NCBI GenBank assembly: GCA_021798135.1
Contig: JAJZYI010000126.1
Location: forward strand, 1-9,158
Direction of reading: 5' to 3'
Length of the DNA: 9,158 bases
Origin: Actinomycetes bacterium
GTDB taxonomy: Bacteria > Actinomycetota > Acidimicrobiia > Acidimicrobiales > UBA8190
In this document: positions 1 to 5,791 of the stretch, piece after piece
How positions within the stretch are numbered: position 1 is the stretch's first letter
Layout: every line of letters starts with the position of its first letter
Notes under the pieces: generated by a model
The model's database searches: none
Told to the model about the DNA's origin: nothing
What the model saw: only the letters and a program-made list of their open reading frames with translations
Translations under genes and position numbers: made by a program

Positions 1-1031
1 GCCACGGCCAGCAGGCAGGCGGCGCCGCTCGCCGGGTCCGTGCCGTTGCACGGGGGCACGCTGGGGGTGCACGCCGTGGCGGTGGACGACGCACCCATCA
101 GGCAGGCGGCCGTGGCGCCGCCGCCGCCGCCGGAGCCCGCGCCGCCGGGGACGAACCCGGCGCCGGCCGTGCCGGTGCCGCCCGCCGATCCCGGTGCCGT
201 CATGACCACGTCGCCGGTGGGGACCGTGACGGTGAACTGCAACTGGGTGCCGGCGCCCCCCTGGCCGCCGCCGACGACCTGCCAGAAGAGGAAGTAGACG
301 CCGCCGCCGGTGCCGCCGCTCGCGCCGTCGAGGGTGATGGTGTCCACCGTCGGCGTGGTGGTGTTCGCTGGCGTCGCCGACTGCAGGCCGGCAGAGGCGA
401 CGGTCGTGCTGGTGCTCCCGGTGGTGTCGAGCACCTGGAACGACGCCTTCACGCTGGCGCACGCGAAGTTGCCCGAGCGCCCGGCCCGGCCCTCGGCGGT
501 GACGAACACGGTGTGCGGGGTCGCTCCCAGGTCCGTGGTGTCGACGAAGTACTGGAAGCCCGTGACGGTGCCCGCCGACGTGCCGGAGGTGTCGACCCAG
601 TCCGGGTCGCTCGTCGTGCTCGACCTGCAGCCGTCGAGGACCGCCGCGGCGGCCTGCGCGGTGCTGCCGGTCACCAGCGCGGGGTTGGCGGCGTCGCCCG
701 TGCAGCCGCTGCTCGCGCTGCACCCGTAGGACCCGTAGGCGTCGTCGGCGGCCAGGTGCGCCTGGTAGTTGGCCAGCCCGGCCTGCGCCGCCTGCTGCGC
801 CTCCTGCTCGAGCGTCGCGGTGGTCGCGGTGATGGCGCTGCCGGTGGCCGACAGCTGCACGGCGACGGGCACGGCCACCATGACGGCGACCACGCTCAGG
901 ACGACCGCCAGGGCCTGGCCGCCCTCGCCGCGGGGCGCGCCGGCCCACCGCCGCCACGGCGGCCCGGCCGCCACGGCCCGCCGGCTCCCGGAGGCGCGGC
1001 CTCCTGCCGGGTGCGTGGGCTCGGTCGCCAT
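1..1031 (-). CDS. PilX-like minor pilin / pilus-associated protein (3' end beyond window)
   Basis: This reading frame starts at ATG 1031 and stays open to the left edge (343 codons plus two bases), so the C-terminus is missing. After a basic, Gly/Pro-rich leader of about 35 residues comes GEGGQALAVVLSVVAVMVAV (residues 35-54), a single membrane helix. It is followed by a helical stretch ending QQAAQAGLANYQ (79-90), which resembles the N-terminal helix of PilX-type minor pilins. Glu at position 5 of the mature protein, usual in pilins, is absent, as is common in PilX. The exported part is rich in Thr, Ser and Gly, has at least eight Cys, and carries a glycine-rich tract near residues 280-312. 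The start overlaps the stop of the preceding gene (TGATG), so the two are translationally coupled. Family assignment rests on the N-terminus and on its third place in a pilV-pilW-pilX-like order. Its likely role is a minor subunit at the tip or base of a type IV pilus or pseudopilus. Confidence 0.75.
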   Translation of the reverse strand, partial: MATEPTHPAGGRASGSRRAVAAGPPWRRWAGAPRGEGGQALAVVLSVVAVMVAVPVAVQLSATGSAITATTATLEQEAQQAAQAGLANYQAHLAADDAYGSYGCSASSGCTGDAANPALVTGSTAQAAAAVLDGCRSSTTSDPDWVDTSGTSAGTVTGFQYFVDTTDLGATPHTVFVTAEGRAGRSGNFACASVKASFQVLDTTGSTSTTVASAGLQSATPANTTTPTVDTITLDGASGGTGGGVYFLFWQVVGGGQGGAGTQLQFTVTVPTGDVVMTAPGSAGGTGTAGAGFVPGGAGSGGGGGATAACLMGASSTATACTPSVPPCNGTDPASGAACLLAV

Positions 1032-2311
1032 CAGCCGACCTCCGATCCGTTGACCGTCGCCAGGTTGGGCAGGTCGATGGTCCGGGTGACGGTCACCTTC
1101 GGCAGGGTGGCCGACGAGCTGACCGACCGGCCGGCGGTGTTGCCCATCACGGTCATCCGCAGCTCGACGACCCGGATCGGGGTGGTGGTGAGGCAGACCG
1201 CGTCGTCGGTCGAGGTCACCCCGCTCCCCAGCGTCGCCGACGGCTGGCACACCGGCGTCCCGCCGGACACCGTGTCCACCGTCGGCGAGCACGTGCTGCC
1301 CGACCCGCCGCCGCACAGGAGGTCGAGGTTGGTCCCGGCCACGTTGGCGGTGGTCGCCGCCGAGGCGCCCCCCAGGTACGTGAACAGGGGCGGGGTGTAG
1401 GACGCCTCGTCGGCGGCGGAGATACCCGAGCAGGCGGCGGGCAGGGTGGTGCCGCCCACCGAGGTCAGGTAGCTCCAGCACGAGCCGTTGGTCCCGGTCG
1501 AGGGGCAGGGGTCGCCGGCCGGCTCCGTCGCCGGGTCGCACGGCAGGGCCTGCTGGCACCCCTGGTCGCACCAGATGTTGCGGATCTGGTCGACCAGCGT
1601 GCCGTTGGACGGCGTGGCGTAGTCGGACGTCGCGCTGTAGGGCTGGCTGGCGCCGTCGCCATAGCGGACGACGTCGAGGGTGCAGTCGCCGATGCTGCCC
1701 GGGCCGGTGCTGGTGCACGAGCTGTAGGGCATGTACGCCTCGTAGACCTGCGGCATCGTCTGCCCCGGCGGGTAGGCGCAGAGCTCCACGGCGTAGTCGT
1801 GGGCGTAGATGATCGACAGCGTGTCGGGGTCGACCAGCTTGGTCCCCGACGGGTACGGCGGCGACGGAGCGCCCGTGGTCCCGGCGGGGTCGCTGGCGAT
1901 GAGCGGGCTCTGCGGGGACGGGCCGGGGTTGGCGTCGTTCCAGCAGTAGCCGGAGACGGCAGGGAAGGCGCTGCCGTCGAGGGCGTGGCCCTGCGCCTCG
2001 TAGGCCTGCAGGGGCGTCACCGCCCCCATGAGGTACTGGGCGACGCCGTCGAGGGAGACCTGGCCCGTCTCGGTGGCCCGGCCCTGTGCCAGGGCGGTGG
2101 CCGACTGGTGGTCCACCGCCTGCACGATCGTGGCGGTGGCGGCCAGGGCGATGACGAGCACCAGCATGGCCACCATGAGCTCGATCAGGGTGAAGCCGGC
2201 CTCGGCGGTGGCCGTGCCGGCGCCCCGCCGCCGCTCGGCGCAGCGCCGGCCCAGGCAGCGCCAGCCGTGCCATGCCGGCTGCAGGCCGCGCCGGCGCCGC
2301 CCGCCGCTCAC
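1031..2311 (-). CDS. PilW/PulJ-like minor prepilin, cysteine-rich
   Basis: This is a type IV prepilin-like protein of 426 residues. The start is taken as GTG 2311, whose GTGA overlaps the TGA of the upstream pilin gene; the frame stays open further upstream but is only the shadow of that gene. A basic 39-residue leader ends in the prepilin peptidase site AEAG/FTLIELMVAMLVLV, with cleavage expected between G39 and F40. Glu44 is the conserved mature position 5, and a hydrophobic helix follows. The helix continues into a typical amphipathic segment (VDHQSATALAQGRATE). The rest is a large Ser/Thr/Gly-rich exported domain with 14 cysteines, many closely spaced (CDQGCQQALPC, DPC, GSC), suggesting several disulfides. 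At about 387 mature residues it is large for a minor pilin. It ends in a beta-rich stretch (VVELRMTVMGN) about 45 residues from the C-terminus. It probably acts in a pilus or pseudopilus tip complex with its neighbours. Confidence 0.85.
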   Translation of the reverse strand: MSGGRRRRGLQPAWHGWRCLGRRCAERRRGAGTATAEAGFTLIELMVAMLVLVIALAATATIVQAVDHQSATALAQGRATETGQVSLDGVAQYLMGAVTPLQAYEAQGHALDGSAFPAVSGYCWNDANPGPSPQSPLIASDPAGTTGAPSPPYPSGTKLVDPDTLSIIYAHDYAVELCAYPPGQTMPQVYEAYMPYSSCTSTGPGSIGDCTLDVVRYGDGASQPYSATSDYATPSNGTLVDQIRNIWCDQGCQQALPCDPATEPAGDPCPSTGTNGSCWSYLTSVGGTTLPAACSGISAADEASYTPPLFTYLGGASAATTANVAGTNLDLLCGGGSGSTCSPTVDTVSGGTPVCQPSATLGSGVTSTDDAVCLTTTPIRVVELRMTVMGNTAGRSVSSSATLPKVTVTRTIDLPNLATVNGSEVG

Positions 2312-2985
2312 GTGAGGCCCGCCGGGCAGTTGGCCACGTCGGCCGCGGGCAGGCCGGTGGCGGGGAGGCCGGGGGACGACGACGACGAGGCGATGGGCCA
2401 TCCACCGGGCGGCTGGACCGTCCCGATGTCGACGTAGTGGGTGCCGACCGACGTGCCGCCGGCCAGGGTGGTGTGGTCCCACAGGACGTCGACGGCGACC
2501 ACGAAGGCCAGGGCCTGCGGCGTGGCGGTTGCCGTCGCGTTGGCGTAGCTGCCGGCCGAGCCGGCCCCCGCCGACCGGCCCACGACCGTGCACCAGTCGC
2601 CGTCGACGTAGACCGAGAACTGCTCGTTGTCGACGGTCTCGCTCAGCGACGCCGACGCGCGGTTCCAGGTGACGGTCCCGTCGGCGACGCCCGGCACGGC
2701 GATCGGCGGCGTGGCCGCCGACAGGCCGGCGAACGGCACGGTCGTGAACGCACCGGTCTGGTCGGCGGCGAGCAGCTGGATCGACGCCAGCTCCTTGGAG
2801 GCGATGCCCTGGGCCTGGGTGCGGAACTTGCTGGTGGCGATCACGTTGCCGCTGGTGATCAGCAGGCTCCCGACGGGCAGCAGGATCACCAGCAGGACGA
2901 CCAGCGCGACGAGCACCTCGACGAGCGAGAACCCCGCCTCGTCGGCGGGGTTCGCTCCGGCCCGGGGGTTCCCGTCCCCTCCCAC
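2308..2985 (-). CDS. PilV-like minor prepilin
   Basis: This is the first gene of the pilin operon. It has a class III signal peptide: leader, then DEAG/FSLVEVLVALVVLLVILL, with cleavage after the Gly and Glu at mature position 5, followed by a membrane helix. The mature domain is about 207 residues with only two Cys (DWC, ANC) and a beta-rich C-terminus, fitting PilV/PulI-type minor pilins. GTG 2985 is chosen because a promoter-like -10 (CATGCT, 2992-2997) lies six bases upstream. That matches the spacing seen before other genes here and gives an 18-residue leader. The alternative TTG 3021 adds 12 residues and would place the start codon inside an 18-bp palindrome; neither start has a Shine-Dalgarno sequence. 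The stop overlaps the next gene (GTGA). The family is clear from the N-terminus; the PilV label rests on position and size. Confidence 0.82.
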   Translation of the reverse strand: MGGDGNPRAGANPADEAGFSLVEVLVALVVLLVILLPVGSLLITSGNVIATSKFRTQAQGIASKELASIQLLAADQTGAFTTVPFAGLSAATPPIAVPGVADGTVTWNRASASLSETVDNEQFSVYVDGDWCTVVGRSAGAGSAGSYANATATATPQALAFVVAVDVLWDHTTLAGGTSVGTHYVDIGTVQPPGGWPIASSSSSPGLPATGLPAADVANCPAGLT

Positions 2986-2991
2986 GCCAAG

Positions 2992-3021
2992 AGCATGCAG
3001 AATGTGGTCGTTCGACCACAA
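2992..3021 (-). promoter_or_regulatory. Putative pilin-operon promoter with 18-bp palindromic operator
   Basis: A perfect inverted repeat TGTGGTCG-TT-CGACCACA occupies 3003-3020. On the minus strand TTGTGG (3016-3021) could be a -35 element and CATGCT (2992-2997) a weak -10, with an 18-base spacer and six bases to GTG 2985. The palindrome would then cover the -35 and most of the spacer, a typical operator position. The palindrome is directly visible; the promoter is an inference from a poor -10 match. A regulator site for the adjacent LuxR-type response regulator is plausible but unproven. Confidence 0.45.
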
Positions 3022-3069
3022 GCAGAGAACTACGTGGGTGGCATAGGTGAAACCACCTGCCCGGCCGGT

Positions 3070-3086
3070 GCGGGGCCGGACCCCGC
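3070..3086. terminator. Small GC hairpin, possible terminator after the kinase gene
   Basis: GCGGGG-CCGGA-CCCCGC forms a six-pair stem with a five-base loop, about 150 bases past the kinase stop codon. There is no T-tract on either strand, so termination is uncertain. In high-GC actinobacteria U-less hairpins are often proposed as terminators. It could equally be part of the folded leader made by the repeats beside it. Confidence 0.3.
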
Positions 3087-3166
3087 GCAGGCCCGAAGGC
3101 CTCGAGGCTTGCCGGCCCGAGGGCCGCGAGACTTGCAGGCCCGAGGGCCGCGAGGCTTGCCGGCCC
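3084..3166. repeat. 24-bp tandem repeat, about 3.5 copies
   Basis: A 24-bp unit recurs at 3084-3107 (diverged), 3108-3131, 3132-3155 and 3156-3166 (partial). The two central copies differ at only two positions. Each of them contains GGCCCGAGGGCC, so a transcript would form a row of short hairpins with a GGCC/GGCC stem. The array lies between the histidine-kinase stop codon and the pilin promoter. The unit is a multiple of three and reads as an eight-residue repeat in one frame, but no start site or neighbour supports translation. Confidence 0.85.
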
Positions 3167-3234
3167 CCAAGGCGCGGACCGGCCGGGCCGCGCCCGAAAG
3201 AGATCGCCCCTGCGCGCCGAGCGACCGCGGGCGC

Positions 3235-4917
3235 CTAGCCGGGCACCGCCGACCCCGGGCGGCGGTCGGGGACCGTCGCCTCCACGGTCGTGCCGGCCCC
3301 CGGTGCGGTGTGCACCACCAGCGACCCGCCGGCCAGGTGCAGGCGCTCGCCCATCCCCGACAGGCCGAGCGCTCCGGGACGCCGGGGTGCGCCGGGCTGG
3401 ACCCCGGCGAAGCCCGTGCCGTCGTCGGTGACCAGCAGGCGCACCAGGCCGTCCTCGAAGGCGATGCCGACGGCGATCCGGCCCGGCCGGGCGTGGCGCT
3501 CGGCGTTGCCGACGGCCTCCTGGGCCACCCGGAACACCGTGAGCTCCAGCGGGGCCGGGAGCCGGCGCTCCGACCCGGTCACGCCGAGGGTGGTCTCGAT
3601 CCCGCTGCGGGCGGCCACGTCGTCGAGCAGCCGCCGCAGCGAGGCCACCAGGCCGAGGTCGTCGAGCGCCGACGGGCGCAGGCCGCGGGTGATCCGGCGC
3701 AGCTCGTCCACCAGGTCCATGCCGAGGCCACGCAGGCCCGCCAGGGCACCCGACACGTGGTTGCCCGGGGCCTGGCTGCCCGGCACGCAGCAGCCCGGAG
3801 CCTGGCCGGAGCGAGCCGGGTCCTCCGACCCCCCGCCGGGAGCCTCGGCACCGGTCACCAGCGCTCCCGGCACCTCGTCACCGCCGACCTGCGCGCCCGG
3901 CACCTCGCCACCGGTCACCTGCCCGCCGACGACGTCGAGCTGGCGCACCAGGTGGACCAGCGTCTGGAGCGGCCCGTCGTGCAGCTCCTGGGCCAGGTGG
4001 CGCCGTTCCTCCTCCTGCGCCTCCACGACGGCCCGGGCGAACGCCTCCGCGGTCTCGCGGCGGCTCGACTCGGCGGTGACGTCGGTCAGGACGACCTGGA
4101 CGAGCCCGTCGCCGGACCCGTCGCCCGCGGCGGTCCCGAGCCCGCCCTCGGCAGGCAGGCCGCTCACCGCCAGCCGGTAGCGGCGCAGGGCAGGCCCGTC
4201 GCCGAGGCTCACCAGGCCCTCGTCACCGGGCTCGGCCTGCAGGCAGCGCTCGGCGACCGCCGGACCGACGACGTCGGCCAGCACCGTCGGCGCCCGGACG
4301 GTGAGCGCCAGCGCTGCTGCGTTCGCCTCGACGACACCGCCGGTCCGGTCCACGAGCACGGTCGGGGACTCGCTGGCGTCGAACAGCGCCCGGTACCGGG
4401 CCTCGGCGGCCAGGTGGGCCCGCCGGGCCCGCTCGGCGCGGGCGACGGCCGCCCGCTCGGCCGCCACCCGCCGCCCGACGACCACGGCGACCAGGCACAG
4501 CGCCGCCACCTGGGTGCTCTCCGCCCACACCGCCACCGGGTCGGCGCCCCCCAGGAACTCCAGGTCGCGCGGGACGCTCAGCAGCGCGATCCACGCCGTC
4601 GTGACGGCCGCGCCGGTCGGGCCCATCGTCACCGCCGCATACAGCACCGGCCACAGGAACAGCCCGAGCGTGGAGAAGTCGGGGATGCCGGGCACCGGTG
4701 CGGCCGCCCGGGTGATGTGCACCTCCACGACCAGGCGCAGGGCGTAGGCGACCAGCACGACGAGCTGCACGACCCACAGGCGGCGGTCGCGCCACGGCGA
4801 GTCGGCGACGAGCGGGTCGGCCGCGAGGTCGCCGTCGTCGCCGACGGTCCGCGACGGCGGGCTCGGCGCCCGGCCCGCGGGGCCCGCTCGCAGGCCCGGT
4901 CCGGCGCGCCGGCTCAC
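3235..4917 (-). CDS. NarL-type membrane sensor histidine kinase with PAS domain and a repetitive insertion
   Basis: This 560-residue HisKA_3/HATPase_c kinase starts at GTG 4917, which overlaps the regulator's stop (GTGA), so the pair is translationally coupled. About four membrane helices lie at residues 47-67, 80-97, 100-117 and 133-149 with almost no external domain, so it probably senses the membrane or an internal signal. A PAS-like domain follows (about 172-290, starting RYRALFDASESPTVLVD). The H-box is EEERRHLAQELHDGPLQTL with phospho-acceptor His313. The ATPase has an N-box QEAVGNAERHA (466-476), a G1 box DDGTGF (498-503) and a G2 region GLSGMGERLHLAGG (518-531). All catalytic motifs look intact. 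The oddity is residues 331-393: a Gly/Pro/Val-rich ten-residue repeat (EVPGAQVGGD, EVPGALVTGA, QAPGCCVPGS, QAPGNHVSGA) inserted between the two helices of the dimerisation domain, where a short turn is normal. Its partner is the regulator encoded just upstream. The pilin operon downstream is a possible target. Confidence 0.93.
   Translation of the reverse strand: MSRRAGPGLRAGPAGRAPSPPSRTVGDDGDLAADPLVADSPWRDRRLWVVQLVVLVAYALRLVVEVHITRAAAPVPGIPDFSTLGLFLWPVLYAAVTMGPTGAAVTTAWIALLSVPRDLEFLGGADPVAVWAESTQVAALCLVAVVVGRRVAAERAAVARAERARRAHLAAEARYRALFDASESPTVLVDRTGGVVEANAAALALTVRAPTVLADVVGPAVAERCLQAEPGDEGLVSLGDGPALRRYRLAVSGLPAEGGLGTAAGDGSGDGLVQVVLTDVTAESSRRETAEAFARAVVEAQEEERRHLAQELHDGPLQTLVHLVRQLDVVGGQVTGGEVPGAQVGGDEVPGALVTGAEAPGGGSEDPARSGQAPGCCVPGSQAPGNHVSGALAGLRGLGMDLVDELRRITRGLRPSALDDLGLVASLRRLLDDVAARSGIETTLGVTGSERRLPAPLELTVFRVAQEAVGNAERHARPGRIAVGIAFEDGLVRLLVTDDGTGFAGVQPGAPRRPGALGLSGMGERLHLAGGSLVVHTAPGAGTTVEATVPDRRPGSAVPG
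3739..3936 (-). repeat. 30-bp in-frame coding minisatellite inside the kinase
   Basis: Two adjacent 30-bp units (3877-3906 and 3847-3876) match at 24 of 30 positions. More diverged units flank them: 3907-3936, which includes the last three residues of the H-box helix, and 3775-3804 and 3745-3774. A less regular stretch separates the two sides. Each unit encodes a decapeptide around a Pro-Gly step. Because the period is a multiple of three, copy number can change without breaking the frame. The array encodes most of the kinase insertion at residues 331-393. Confidence 0.8.
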
Positions 4918-5639
4918 GGCGACCCGATGCCGCCGGCCAGGACCCTGCGGACCAGCTCGGTCCTGCTCGCCACGCCCAGCTTGGCGAAGGCGTGGTTGAG
5001 GTGGCCCTCCACCGTGCGGGTGCTGATCCCGAGCCGGCTGGCCACCGCCTTGTTGGACAGGCCCTCGGCGACGAGCAGCACGACCTGCCGCTCGCGCCAC
5101 GTCAGCCCGTCGCCGGCCACCTCGGGGCCGGCGGCGAGCCGGCGGCTGATCGCCGGGTCGAGCACCGTGGTGCCCGCCGCCGCGCTGCGGACCGCCTGTA
5201 CCAGCTCGCCCGCCGGCGTGGTCTTCAGGAGGTACCCGGCGACGCCACAGCCCAGGGCGGCACGCACGTACTCGTCGTCGTCGTAGGCGGACAGGACCAC
5301 CACGGCGACGCTCGGGCACCGCTCGGCGAGCCTGCGGGCCACCTCCACGCCGTTCATCACCGGCATGCGGATGTCGAGCAGCGCGACGTCGGGTTCCAGC
5401 TCCAGGCAGCGGGCCAGCGCCTCGTCGCCGGCGGCGGCCTCCCCGACGACGGTGATGTCGCCCGCCTCCTCCAGGATCTGCCGGGTGCCGGCCCGCAGGA
5501 GCGCGTGGTCGTCCGCCACCACCACCTGCAGCCCCGTCCCGGCGCGCGGGCCGGTGGCCGTTCCCGGACGAGCCGCGCCACTGCCGCCACCGCCTGCCGG
5601 GGCGCCGGCGTCACCCGGACTGCCGGTTGGTGCGGGCAC
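4914..5639 (-). CDS. NarL/LuxR-family DNA-binding response regulator
   Basis: This two-component regulator is 241 residues from the chosen GTG start. After a disordered Gly/Ala/Pro-rich tail of about 35 residues, the receiver begins LQVVVADDHALLRAG. It has the acidic pair Asp43-Asp44, phospho-acceptor Asp89 (ALLDIRMP), a switch Ser117 (VVLSAYDDD) and Lys139 (YLLKTT), so all catalytic residues are present. A LuxR-type helix-turn-helix follows at about 179-234 (LTWRERQVVLLVAEGLSNK, then VASRLGISTRTVEGHLN). GTG 5639 is chosen because TACCAT lies six bases upstream, a layout for a leaderless transcript. GTG 5525, after a GGGG-rich stretch, would give a tail-free protein, and an ATG further upstream at 5804 would overlap the divergent gene. 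The stop overlaps the kinase start (GTGA). The cognate kinase is the next gene. The target is unknown; the neighbouring pilin operon is the obvious candidate. Confidence 0.93.
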   Translation of the reverse strand: MPAPTGSPGDAGAPAGGGGSGAARPGTATGPRAGTGLQVVVADDHALLRAGTRQILEEAGDITVVGEAAAGDEALARCLELEPDVALLDIRMPVMNGVEVARRLAERCPSVAVVVLSAYDDDEYVRAALGCGVAGYLLKTTPAGELVQAVRSAAAGTTVLDPAISRRLAAGPEVAGDGLTWRERQVVLLVAEGLSNKAVASRLGISTRTVEGHLNHAFAKLGVASRTELVRRVLAGGIGSP

Positions 5640-5645
5640 GGGCCT

Positions 5646-5689
5646 ATGGTACTGGGGCACGTGGCCGGCTCCCGGGACCGGAGCCGGCC
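5646..5689. promoter_or_regulatory. Divergent promoter region with a 10-bp inverted repeat
   Basis: The spacer between the response regulator and the acyltransferase contains a perfect inverted repeat: GGCCGGCTCC (5663-5672) and GGAGCCGGCC (5680-5689) around a seven-base centre. Next to it TACCAT (5646-5651, minus strand) is a possible -10 for the regulator, six bases from GTG 5639. The overlapping plus-strand TATGGT (5645-5650) matches a -10 at four of six positions. No good -35 is visible for either direction. The inverted repeat overlaps where the regulator's -35 would fall, so it could be an operator, possibly autoregulatory. Confidence 0.35.
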
Positions 5690-5791
5690 GGCGGTGGGGG
5701 GCCACCGACGTCCGGCGACGCATCACGCGCCGGCTCGTCCGGCGGTGCGGGACGCAGACCGACAACGGTGACAGGGGGCGACACCACCTCG

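Noticed and set aside
2312..3019. N-terminal extension of the PilW-like frame upstream of GTG 2311
   Set aside because: It overlaps the PilV-like gene in another frame and gives Arg-rich nonsense. The prepilin leader just after GTG 2311 fixes the start.
3003..3020. LexA (SOS) box
   Set aside because: The palindrome contains GTTCGAC but lacks the spaced CGAAC-GTTCG core of actinobacterial LexA sites, and pilin genes are not expected SOS targets.
3022..3234. Cyclic-di-GMP (GEMM-type) riboswitch before the pilin operon
   Set aside because: A fragment such as GGCAAGCC recalls part of the motif, but the conserved GAAA tetraloop, its receptor and the paired P2/P3 layout are not found; the 24-bp tandem repeat explains the similarity.
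2272..5286. Very long open frame (about 1,000 codons) on the plus strand
   Set aside because: It is antisense to the pilin and two-component genes, which carry clear motifs. Its translation is low-complexity Arg/Gly/Ala/Pro, typical of shadow frames in very GC-rich DNA.
4918..5319. N-terminal extension of the kinase frame upstream of GTG 4917
   Set aside because: It lies inside the response-regulator gene in another frame and has no kinase or membrane features; the GTGA overlap is the usual coupling signal.
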